Source: UBA7455 sp026713185 (GTDB lineage: Bacteria > Pseudomonadota > Gammaproteobacteria > Pseudomonadales > Azotimanducaceae). Taken from it: a stretch of DNA of 64,000 bases. The translations under genes and the position numbers were made by a program. The stretch is taken from contig OY762456.1 of the NCBI GenBank assembly GCA_963665785.1, positions 868,001 to 932,000 of the forward strand, written 5' to 3'. A model generated the notes under the pieces. The model was not told where the DNA came from, did not search any database, and saw only the letters and a program-made list of their open reading frames with translations. Shown here in pieces: positions 26,879 through 34,619 of the stretch; positions within the stretch are counted from its first letter, which is position 1, and the number at the start of each line of letters is the position of its first letter.

Positions 26879-28057
26879 CTATTCACTGAATACGCGGACA
26901 TTGATCACACCATCTATGGCCAGAATGCTCCGGACCAGCTCGTCCGTCGGCTTTGATTCGATATCAATCAGATTGTAGGCCACATCATCCCGGCTCTTGT
27001 TCAGCATATCGATCACATTGATATTGCGGTCGGCGAGTATCGACAGGACACTACCGAGTATCCGGGGTACATTTCTATTGGCCAGTGCAAGTCGATACCC
27101 TGAATCACTTCGTTCCAGAGACAGGTCCGGGAAATTGACGGAATTTCTGATATTGCCATTCTCAAGGAAATCGAGTACTTGCTCAGCGACCATCACGGCA
27201 CAGTTCTCTTCAGCCTCATCAGTACTCGCACCGAGATGTGGCATCGCCACCACACCGGGCTTGCCCATCAACTCCGGTGTGGGGAAATCAGAAATGTATT
27301 GAGATATCCTGCCGCTATCAAGAGCCTCTGATATTGCGTCATTATCCACAATTTCCTCTCGTGAAAAGTTCAGCAGGACAGCACCTTCCCTGAAGCTGCC
27401 AAGCGTCTCCTGGTTAATCATGCCGCGAGTGCTCTCAAGAATGGGAACGTGCAGTGACACGATGTCCGATTGTGAAAACAATTGGTGCATAACGTCCATC
27501 TTCTGTACCCGCCGGGATAATCGCCAGGCGGCTTCCACGGAAATAGCCGGATCATAGCCGAGTACTTCCATGTCCATATTCAGCGCCATTTCAGCCACCA
27601 TGGAACCGATGGCGCCGAGACCCAGGACACCGAGGGTTCTGCCTTTCAATTCCCGCCCCTTGTAGCGCTTTTTATTGGTTTCCACCAGTCTGTTGACGTC
27701 GGTTTTGTCTGTGTTGTCATCCAGTGTGGATACAAATTCAATGCCGGGAATAATTCCCCTGCAGGACAACAGCAAACCGGCCATGACGAGTTCCTTGACC
27801 GCATTGGCATTAGCGCCCGGCGTATTGAACACGACAATGCCCAGTCCAGTGTATTCGGATACAGGAATATTATTGACGCCCGCTCCTGCTCTGCCTACTG
27901 CTCGCAGAGAAGCTGTTGCATCTTCAATCGTCAGTTGATGACTGCGGACCAGAATAGCGTCTGGATCAGCTATTTCAGACCCCAGTTCGTAATTCCTGCC
28001 AGGGAAAATGTCCAGTCCCTTTTCTGAAAGGTTGTTGATTGTCCGTATCTTGTACAT
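26879..28057 (-). CDS. serA: D-3-phosphoglycerate dehydrogenase
   Basis: First enzyme of serine synthesis, oxidising 3-phosphoglycerate with NAD. The 392-residue protein has the Rossmann motif LGLGAIGSMVA near 147, catalytic region with NFSREEIVDNDAI, EENCAVMVAEQVLDFL near 290, and a C-terminal ACT domain (VPRILGSVLSILADRNINVIDM) that in this family can bind serine. It is shorter at the N-terminus than E. coli SerA (410). serC, missing from the gyrA cluster, is not near it either. Confidence 0.94.
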   Translation of the reverse strand: MYKIRTINNLSEKGLDIFPGRNYELGSEIADPDAILVRSHQLTIEDATASLRAVGRAGAGVNNIPVSEYTGLGIVVFNTPGANANAVKELVMAGLLLSCRGIIPGIEFVSTLDDNTDKTDVNRLVETNKKRYKGRELKGRTLGVLGLGAIGSMVAEMALNMDMEVLGYDPAISVEAAWRLSRRVQKMDVMHQLFSQSDIVSLHVPILESTRGMINQETLGSFREGAVLLNFSREEIVDNDAISEALDSGRISQYISDFPTPELMGKPGVVAMPHLGASTDEAEENCAVMVAEQVLDFLENGNIRNSVNFPDLSLERSDSGYRLALANRNVPRILGSVLSILADRNINVIDMLNKSRDDVAYNLIDIESKPTDELVRSILAIDGVINVRVFSE

Positions 28058-28082
28058 AGATCTGGTGTTCCTGTTAATGACT

Positions 28083-29150
28083 TCATGTCCCTTTGCTTAC
28101 GGCTTTTATCAAATCCGTGATGACGGCAACGCTGTCGATAACCTCAAATTCCGCCAGCTTGCTTGTGATTGCTGCGCGTTCGTCATAGACGGAATCGATC
28201 AGTTTCAGGAATTTTTCATTATCCAATTCTGATTCTTCAAGCATCCTGCTGAATCCCTGCCCGGTAAATGTACGGGCATTGTCTAACTGGTCACCCCGGC
28301 TGACCGAAGATGACAGTGGAATCAGAATATGTGGTTTTCGCGTTACCAGCAGTTCGTAGAGAGAATTTGCGCCGGCGCGGGCAATTATAACATCTGCTGC
28401 TGCGAGTACATCACCAAATTCTTCAAAGAGGAACTCCTGCTGACGATATCCCCCGATCTTTTCCAGTGAACTATCGAGATTGCCCTCGCCAACCACGTGT
28501 ACTACCTGGAATTTTGCAATCAGTTGATCCAGTACATCCCTGATCTGACGATTGATACTGACTGCCCCCAGACTGCCACCGAACACCAGCAGTACTGGTT
28601 TTCCGTCGTCAAGACCCAGTGCTCTCCTGCCCTCATCGGGCCTGCCACCAAGTAGATTTTCCCTGACCGGGGTACCGGTGACTACAACCTTGCCTTCTGG
28701 CAGATAACGCCTGGTCACTGCAAAGTTGACGCATATTTTTTTCAGTAATGGGAAACAGAGTTTATTCGCCAGACCCGGGGTTACATCCGACTCGTGTCCT
28801 ATTGCCGGAATTCTGGCCACCCAGGCGGCAAAAATCACGGGTACAGCGACAAACCCCCCCTTGGAGAAAACCACATCCGGACGTTCCCTGACACAGATAA
28901 CGAGACTCTGCAGAAATCCAATGACAATCCGTAATGGATCGACGAAGTTTCGCCAATCGAAATATCGCCGTAGTTTCCCAGTGGCTATGGCATGATACCT
29001 CACATTGATTCTGTCCATTATCTGCCGTTCGATACCGTCCGCAGAACCCACATAGACAATGTCCCATCCCGCAGCCCTGAGATTCTCAATCAATGCGATA
29101 TTCGGAGTAACGTGACCGGCGGTGCCGCCGCCTGTGAATAGAATTTTCAT
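28083..29150 (-). CDS. MurG-type UDP-GlcNAc glycosyltransferase
   Basis: GT28-family glycosyltransferase of the MurG type, which adds GlcNAc to lipid I at the cytoplasmic face of the membrane. The 355-residue protein has TGGGTAGHVTPNIALIE at the N-terminus, FSKGGFVAVPVIFAA near 95, HESDVTPGLANK near 120, VFGGSLGAVSINRQI near 190, ARAGANSLYELL near 255 and a VSRGDQLDNA motif in the UDP-sugar site. It lies between serA and hda, outside any division/cell-wall cluster, and resembles the Gram-positive MurG subtype. It may therefore be a second copy with a related substrate; I cannot tell whether another murG exists. Confidence 0.82.
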   Translation of the reverse strand: MKILFTGGGTAGHVTPNIALIENLRAAGWDIVYVGSADGIERQIMDRINVRYHAIATGKLRRYFDWRNFVDPLRIVIGFLQSLVICVRERPDVVFSKGGFVAVPVIFAAWVARIPAIGHESDVTPGLANKLCFPLLKKICVNFAVTRRYLPEGKVVVTGTPVRENLLGGRPDEGRRALGLDDGKPVLLVFGGSLGAVSINRQIRDVLDQLIAKFQVVHVVGEGNLDSSLEKIGGYRQQEFLFEEFGDVLAAADVIIARAGANSLYELLVTRKPHILIPLSSSVSRGDQLDNARTFTGQGFSRMLEESELDNEKFLKLIDSVYDERAAITSKLAEFEVIDSVAVITDLIKAVSKGT

Positions 29151-29162
29151 ACCACCACCGGC

Positions 29163-29822
29163 TCAGATGCCCAGCATTTCTTTAACCAGGGGGATAGTCA
29201 CTTTTCTCTGCTGTACCAGGGTTTCCTCATCCAGACGTTCCAGTAAATCAATCAGACTGCTTAAACTCCGTGGAGTGCGACCCATGATGAACCTGCCAAC
29301 CTCTTCGCTGAGCCTGAATCCCCGGGCTACGGCTCTTTGCTGCAATACATGAAGTTTTTGCTCATCGCTCAATCGGTCTGTCTGAATGGATATCGCCGCC
29401 AACAAACGGGAATGCAGGTCCTGCAGGCGGATGGGTAACGCCTGTACCGGCATGGCGGCACTGATTATCAGATTTCTGCCGGCATCCCTGACAGCATTGA
29501 TCAGGTGAAACAGGTCCAGTTGCCATTGATCATCGCCGGTCACTGTATCCATATCATCAAGACAAACGACCTGGACGGATTCGAGCCCCTGTAATACACC
29601 AGAATCGTATTCTTCCGGACTATCCAGAAAAATCGCTGAGTGACCTGCTTTACGGGCCTGGTGACAACAAGCCTGCAACAGGTGACTGCGACCACTACCG
29701 GGATGACCCCAGAGGTAAACCAGACCTGAAGAAACAGAGAGCCGTTCTCCTGCCTCTCCCAGGTAACTGTCAAAAGTTGCGTCGTCGCGGAGACGGATGC
29801 CAAGCAACATCTGCCGGATCAT
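29163..29822 (-). CDS. hda: DnaA regulatory inactivator Hda
   Basis: DnaA-like AAA+ protein that with the sliding clamp triggers ATP hydrolysis on DnaA. The 219-residue protein has an N-terminal clamp-binding-like segment (MIRQMLLGIRLRD), Walker A GHPGSGRSHLLQA near 39-51, Walker B VVCLDDMDTV near 90 and sensor-type IISAAMP and LHSRLLAAISI. There is no DNA-binding domain IV, which separates it from DnaA. It lies 12 bp after the MurG-type gene's start side in the same orientation. Confidence 0.92.
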   Translation of the reverse strand: MIRQMLLGIRLRDDATFDSYLGEAGERLSVSSGLVYLWGHPGSGRSHLLQACCHQARKAGHSAIFLDSPEEYDSGVLQGLESVQVVCLDDMDTVTGDDQWQLDLFHLINAVRDAGRNLIISAAMPVQALPIRLQDLHSRLLAAISIQTDRLSDEQKLHVLQQRAVARGFRLSEEVGRFIMGRTPRSLSSLIDLLERLDEETLVQQRKVTIPLVKEMLGI

Positions 29823-29941
29823 GATGAGAGTGCCGGATCATATTGTGCTGTCCGTGTTCCCAGACAGTGAACTATCAGGTAATCCCTGGCGAAGATAATG
29901 GACAAAAGTTTGTATATGTCAGTCATTTTTCGTCCAGGAAA

Positions 29942-30499
29942 TTAATAATATCGCTCGTCGAATCTTAGTTTGTCGGTCCACACCCACAGGTAGATAATCC
30001 CGTCTACGAAAGTGGTCAACGCGACCATCCAGAACAGCGCCGGCATCACCCATGGCGCTATTACCGGTTGTAAAGCGGCAGTGATCAGTAGACACGCGAT
30101 GAGGATTATCTGCATTGCGGTGGTTACCTTCCCGATCATCAGGGGTTTTACTTCCGGGAAACCCGCCAGCAAGGTATAGATGAACGCACCAAAAATCACG
30201 ACAAAATCCTTGACCAGCATCAGGCACATCAACAGCATCGGCAGATGTCCTGTGTAAACCAGAGACACTGCAACTCCCAGAACCAGAAGTTTATCCGCCA
30301 CGGGATCAAACATCTTGCCAAAGGCACTTTCCCAGTTGTATTTACGCGCCAGGTATCCATCCAGTCCGTCGGACAGCCCGGCAGCTATAAAGAGTATCAG
30401 GGCAAGACCAAAAGCACCCTGTACTATACTGAGTGCGACAGGCAGAACCATCAGTACTCTGGAGATGGAGAAGATATTGGGTATATGGCGCCATTGCAT
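29942..30499 (-). CDS. CDP-alcohol phosphatidyltransferase family protein (PgsA-like)
   Basis: Inner-membrane enzyme that transfers a phosphatidyl group from CDP-diacylglycerol to an alcohol; PgsA makes phosphatidylglycerol phosphate this way. The protein has the signature DG-x2-AR-x8-G-x3-D-x3-D as SDGLDGYLARKYNW followed by GKMFDPVADK, and about five hydrophobic helices. I chose the ATG at 30499 (MQWRHIPNIFSISRVL), which aligns with PgsA starts; a GTG at 30511 is an alternative. It sits between hda and the DUF2066 gene, as in other gammaproteobacteria. The acceptor alcohol is not proven. Confidence 0.85.
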   Translation of the reverse strand: MQWRHIPNIFSISRVLMVLPVALSIVQGAFGLALILFIAAGLSDGLDGYLARKYNWESAFGKMFDPVADKLLVLGVAVSLVYTGHLPMLLMCLMLVKDFVVIFGAFIYTLLAGFPEVKPLMIGKVTTAMQIILIACLLITAALQPVIAPWVMPALFWMVALTTFVDGIIYLWVWTDKLRFDERYY

Positions 30500-30532
30500 G
30501 GAGAATCTCACACTTCCATCTCTGCAAAAACC

Positions 30533-31624
30533 TCAGGGCAACCAACGATAATACAGCATGCTGCCGCTATCACCGGCTCTAATCAACGACAGCTTTTTGT
30601 CAAGTTCAATCGTTTCCACCAGTTGCCGGCGCTGACCTTCAATGCTGAGCCGGAATTCTACTTCGTTTCCTCTGGTTTCCATTACCACTGTATCCAGCAC
30701 CGGAGTCAGGGATTCCAGGTATTTGCTCAATCCGGCATAGTCTTCCAGATCGTCAATGGCCTCGACGCGCATGGTGACGACATCTCTGGAAGAGTCCAGG
30801 GCATATCGCCCGGCCAGTGCATCTGCCAGGCGGTCCACCATGATCTTGATGATTTCCTCGCTGCTGGAAGAAACATTTTCAGCCATCAGCCAAGTCGTAT
30901 CAATGCGGTACGACCAGTAAGCACTCCAGCGATCCAGATTATCCACCTGAATCCGTCCCATGATGATACAGTCCGGATTGTATCGCACCGATGCATCGTC
31001 AACACGGCCATGGAAGGTTCCCCAGATCTCGGCAGTGGAAATCATTTCAGTATCCTCCAGGTCCAGCAATGGGAACAGGAGTGGCAAACCGCGAAGTTTC
31101 GCCTGATTTTTGAGTTGCTGCACGAATTCGCCTTCATCAGATTCTCCCAGAATGCGTCGGCCCTGATCATCGCTGACAGCGATCCATAACAAAACACCCG
31201 GGCGATTGCTTCCCCAAACCGGGAATCCGGCACTACGCAGCAACCTTGCCACCGCACTGGGGTCAAAATGGACTTTGAGTATCAGGGTGTCAATAGGTTC
31301 TCCATCAATCAGCAATGCCCTGTCCGTGGTCTCATAGCCGTATTGATTATAATATGACGATGGATCCTTCAACGCATCCGCAACCAGATTGTCAGATATC
31401 ACTTCAGGTGTTCCGGATACCCTTAACAGAACCTGCTGTAATCCGGATCGGGCGCCCCGGTTCAACCAGCTTTGGCTTCTATCCGTGACCAGCACTTCGG
31501 CAACATAGAGATCCTCTACCGGCAACGCATAACAGATGCGCATGATGCACAGCAGACAGAGCATTGCCAATGTCAGGGAACTTTTTTTGATGGTTCGTAT
31601 CCTTCTGTAGATGACACAATTCAT
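30533..31624 (-). CDS. DUF2066 domain protein, exported
   Basis: Protein of unknown function from a family kept near hda or purM in gammaproteobacteria. From the ATG at 31624 (MNCVIYRRIRTIKKSS) the protein has 363 residues, with a signal peptide (LTLAMLCLLCIMRICYA, cut near residue 33) and a mature part beginning LPVEDLYVAEVLVTDRSQSWL. The longer open frame upstream runs through a dispersed repeat and is not part of the gene. The ribosome site is weak. It probably acts in the periplasm. Confidence 0.85.
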   Translation of the reverse strand: MNCVIYRRIRTIKKSSLTLAMLCLLCIMRICYALPVEDLYVAEVLVTDRSQSWLNRGARSGLQQVLLRVSGTPEVISDNLVADALKDPSSYYNQYGYETTDRALLIDGEPIDTLILKVHFDPSAVARLLRSAGFPVWGSNRPGVLLWIAVSDDQGRRILGESDEGEFVQQLKNQAKLRGLPLLFPLLDLEDTEMISTAEIWGTFHGRVDDASVRYNPDCIIMGRIQVDNLDRWSAYWSYRIDTTWLMAENVSSSSEEIIKIMVDRLADALAGRYALDSSRDVVTMRVEAIDDLEDYAGLSKYLESLTPVLDTVVMETRGNEVEFRLSIEGQRRQLVETIELDKKLSLIRAGDSGSMLYYRWLP

Positions 31625-31734
31625 GTCGTGACCGGAAATAGTATCGGATATCAGTGTGTTCGTGAATGAGTATCTTTGCAGAGAGTGTCCGCAATAGAGA
31701 AAGTAATCACTGCGTGGCGGGTAATTAGTGTCTG

Positions 31735-31795
31735 CTCTCATCAAACATGACGAAGAAAATCCAGGTATACCGGCCTGTTTGCTCCGCGACAGCGC
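31735..31795 (-). repeat. Dispersed repeat, short form, copy 2 (partial)
   Basis: On the minus strand this reads GCTGTCGCGGAGCAAACAGG, CCGG, ACCTGGATTTTCTTCGTC and ATGTTTGATGAGAG, nearly identical to copies near 61 and 62 kb. It abuts the long repeat at 31815. Confidence 0.75.
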
Positions 31796-31814
31796 GCCGC
31801 TCGCGGGGTGAGTT

Positions 31815-32067
31815 CTCTCATCAAACAAAACTAAGAAATTCCAGGTAAGCCAGCCTGTACGATACTAAAAAATAAGTACGGCATCCGACCCACAGCAGAA
31901 GGATTTGGGGTGTTCATTTGCGTAAGCCTAATGTCGGAGCGCCGAGTTGGAGGAGCATGACTACAGGCATGCGGGGGAAGCTCGGGAATCCCGGAGGGAC
32001 GCGCAGACGCTGGAGCAAATGAATGCCCCAAAGCCTTCTGCGAACAGCTTCGTTAACGAAACAAGCT
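31815..32067 (-). repeat. Dispersed repeat, long form, copy A
   Basis: About 250 bp repeated in the opposite orientation at 60403-60656, at a glance about 90 percent identical over its whole length. It carries the palindrome TTCGTTAACGAA at one end and ends with the same ACCTGGAATTTCTTAG-type segment as the short repeat. It contains no open frame shared by both copies. It fills most of the 520-bp gap between the DUF2066 and DUF3108 genes. Confidence 0.85.
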
Positions 32068-32177
32068 CCCGATAAACAAAATGATTCTTAATCCAGGTTT
32101 CGGGGTGGTCCTCCCCGTACAGTGCCGACAACGAGTCCGGGAAATTGATGTCCAATAACAACAAATACAGGAAATTG

Positions 32178-32963
32178 ATGTCAAATAGGAGCGTTTTCAA
32201 GAAATTGGTAAATTTTTGCATGGTTAATTGTCACCTAATCATCAGGTACAGAGTAAAAATCTCCACGATAGCCATGGTATGCATCATCCTTACAGTCGAC
32301 CATGTTGCTGCCGACCCTGTTCCGTTCCGAGCGGTATACAGCGCTGATTTCAAGGGACTGCCCGTTGGCGCCACCGGTATTCGGGAACTCAGACTGCTTG
32401 CAGGCAACAGGTACCTCTTTACCTCATCGGCAAAGTCAATCTTTGCCTCGGTTACCGAACAGACCACATTCAACTGGGAGGACCAGGCAATCCCGCTTGA
32501 ATACCAGTATATCCGTAGCGGTATAGGCAGAAACCGGGACGATATAATTGTCTTTGACTGGCAGAGTGACACCGTCAGCTACAACAACAGTGCCTACAAT
32601 ATCGCAACCGGCACCCTGGACAAACTACTGTATCAGTTCCAGATGCGGGCAGATCTTAAACAGGCGCATTCAAGTGATGCATCATGGCCGACGATGCATT
32701 ATGTCGTTGCTGACAGAGAGAGAGTCCGAAATTACAATTTCACGGTAGATGGCGAGGACATCATCTCAACACCTGTCGGAAATTTTAATACTGTCAGGGT
32801 TATTCGTATCCGTGAGAACCAGAATCGCAAAACCACGCTGTGGCTGGTCCCGCGCTACGACTTTCTTCTCGTGCGGTTGCAGCAGATTGAAGATGGTGAT
32901 GATGGATTTGAACTCCTGCTGCAGGAGGGAGAATTCAACGGTGAACCGTTGCGCGGTTTGTAA
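32178..32963 (+). CDS. DUF3108 domain protein, exported
   Basis: Predicted periplasmic protein of unknown function from the DUF3108 family. I chose the ATG at 32178 (MSNRSVFKKL) because AGGA precedes it at good distance. Starts at 32145 (TTG) or 32220 are also possible. A hydrophobic segment (ISTIAMVCIILTVDHVAA) forms the signal sequence, and the mature protein begins DPVPFRAVYSADFKGLPVG, typical of the family. In related genomes purN and purM lie beside this gene; here the position is occupied by repeats. Confidence 0.82.
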   Translation: MSNRSVFKKLVNFCMVNCHLIIRYRVKISTIAMVCIILTVDHVAADPVPFRAVYSADFKGLPVGATGIRELRLLAGNRYLFTSSAKSIFASVTEQTTFNWEDQAIPLEYQYIRSGIGRNRDDIIVFDWQSDTVSYNNSAYNIATGTLDKLLYQFQMRADLKQAHSSDASWPTMHYVVADRERVRNYNFTVDGEDIISTPVGNFNTVRVIRIRENQNRKTTLWLVPRYDFLLVRLQQIEDGDDGFELLLQEGEFNGEPLRGL

Positions 32964-32975
32964 TGCAGGAAACAG

Positions 32976-33542
32976 TCAGATCTTAGGCAATGTAACACCG
33001 GTTTGTCCCTGATACTTGCCGCCCCGGTCTGCGTAGGAAATTTCACATTCCTCATCAGATTCAAAAAACAGCATCTGTGCTACACCCTCATTGGCATAGA
33101 TTTTTGCCGGCAGGGTGGTAGTGTTGGAAAACTCAAGTGTGACATGCCCCTCCCATTCCGGTTCCAGAGGGGTAACGTTGACAATTATGCCGCAACGGGC
33201 ATAGGTGGACTTGCCGACACATACGGTGAGCACACTCCGGGGAATCCGGAAATATTCTATAGTGCCGGCGAGAGCAAAGGAGTTCGGTGGAATGACGCAT
33301 ACGTTATCCCTCAGATCCACAAAGCTCTGCTCATCAAAATATTTGGGATCTACGGTAGCTGAATGGATATTGGTGAACACCTTGAAGTTATCAGAACATC
33401 GGACATCGTACCCGTAGCTTGATGTCCCGTATGATATTACCCGGTTGCCATCGTTTTCTCTGATCGATCGGGGTTCAAATGGTTCTATCATGCCGTGTTC
33501 TTCGGCCATGCGGCGAATCCACCGGTCTGATTTAATCGTCAT
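32976..33542 (-). CDS. dcd: dCTP deaminase
   Basis: Deaminates dCTP to dUTP for thymidylate synthesis. From the ATG at 33542 (MTIKSDRWIRRM), preceded by GGAG, the protein has 188 residues, the usual length. Diagnostic stretches are SYGYDVRC, VVPPNSF-equivalent VCVIPPNSFALAGTIEYF, GKSTYARCGIIVNVTPLEPEWEGHVTLEFSNTT-type core (G-K-S-T-Y-A-R-C-G at about 110) and the C-terminal GKYQGQTGVTLPKI lid. The longer frame starting at 33620 has no support. Confidence 0.97.
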   Translation of the reverse strand: MTIKSDRWIRRMAEEHGMIEPFEPRSIRENDGNRVISYGTSSYGYDVRCSDNFKVFTNIHSATVDPKYFDEQSFVDLRDNVCVIPPNSFALAGTIEYFRIPRSVLTVCVGKSTYARCGIIVNVTPLEPEWEGHVTLEFSNTTTLPAKIYANEGVAQMLFFESDEECEISYADRGGKYQGQTGVTLPKI

Positions 33543-33720
33543 GGAAGCTCCACATGTTGTTATTCCTGTGACTGGCTTGAACCAGTCAATTTCGTCAAAT
33601 CCACAATCAGTATAATCCAAGTGCCGTCAGTTATTCGATATCTACATAAGCCTTAACGGCATTTTTCCTGAGTAGAGTAAGAGGCAGAGCGTAGTCGAAC
33701 TATTTCTCTGCCTCTCCTCT

Positions 33721-33756
33721 CCGAACCGTACGTGCGCCTCTCAGCGCATACGGCTC
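33721..33756 (-). ncRNA. Group II intron domain V
   Basis: On the minus strand the canonical 34-nt-type hairpin reads GAGCCGTATGCGCTGAGAGG then CGCACGTACGGTTCGG. It holds the conserved AGC/CGT catalytic region, a GAGA-type tetraloop and the two-base bulge. It places the catalytic core of the ribozyme just downstream of the RT stop. Confidence 0.92.
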
Positions 33757-33761
33757 TCCAT

Positions 33762-34619
33762 TCAGGCATGGCTCGTAGCCATGGCGACTTCGCGGTATCG
33801 TGAAGTCAGTGTTTTGCGGCCAGGGTCTAACAGCAGATAGGGATTGCCGGGTGGATTCCGCCACCTGAACTGCTGCTTGGGGCTGGTAACCAGCCGACGC
33901 AAAGCAATCCTGCACAAAGCCCCATGACCACTCCGGCCGAAGAGGTACCAAGATTTGGCAAGCCCTTCAGCCGGTCGCTTCACATGATGTCGCATCAGTG
34001 ACTTGATCGGTACCCGGTACTTACGTGCCAACCAGTGTGCCAGTTTCCAGAACACGATATGATCCAGATGTCGGAACACGTGGGCTGAGTAGTCCGTGTA
34101 CTGATAGAAGTTCGCCCAACCCGCCAGTTGCCGGTTCAGCGATTCCACCATGTCGATTTTATTCAAGTGGTGGTTGCCAGAGAGTTGCGCGGTCAGCTTG
34201 TGTGCCAACCCTCGACTCTTCTCGTTGGGGATAGTCGATACCGGGCGCATCGTGCCACGAGGCCCTCGTTTGCGAACAATCCGGTGACCCAGGAAGGTAA
34301 AACCGTCATTGACGTGCGTGATATGGGTTTTCTCCATATTCAACGTCAGATTCAGTTTACCCTCTAGGAATGAACGGCATTGCTCACGAACGGCCTCAGC
34401 ATGGTGCTTCGTTCCCTTGACGATGACGACAAAGTCATCGGCATATCGGCAATAGGAAACAGCCGGTTTCCATTGGCGATTCTCTCGAATCGTAATGGGT
34501 CGACCGTTCTGTATACCGAAGTTCCATGCCCAGCGGTCCTTTCGGGCCTTCTTGTTCAGGTATTTTGCTTCCAGATACTCATCAAACTCATGGAGCATGA
34601 TATTGGATAGGATGGGTGA
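33762..34619 (-). pseudogene. Group II intron reverse transcriptase/maturase, C-terminal part
   Basis: Second part of an RT split by the recombinase element. The native sequence resumes at 34619 with S-P-I-L-S-N-I and carries the catalytic YADDF (SYCRYADDFVVIVKG), RT domains 5-7, and a maturase (X) domain with NLKKIDMVESLNRQLAGWANFYQY-like features (N-R-Q-L-x-G-W-x-N-F-Y-Q-Y). No HNH endonuclease follows. Joined to the N-terminal part across one copy of GTGATC it gives an uninterrupted 508-residue RT. As it stands it is probably not translated from its own start; the open frame extends upstream into the element. Confidence 0.9.

Noticed and set aside
30245..31189. Forward-strand open frame of 314 codons over the DUF2066 and phosphatidyltransferase genes
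   Set aside because: Crosses two genuine genes in antisense and has no recognisable motif.
31625..31828. Extended N-terminus of the DUF2066 protein
   Set aside because: The extension is encoded by a dispersed repeat, and the signal peptide begins right after the internal ATG at 31624.
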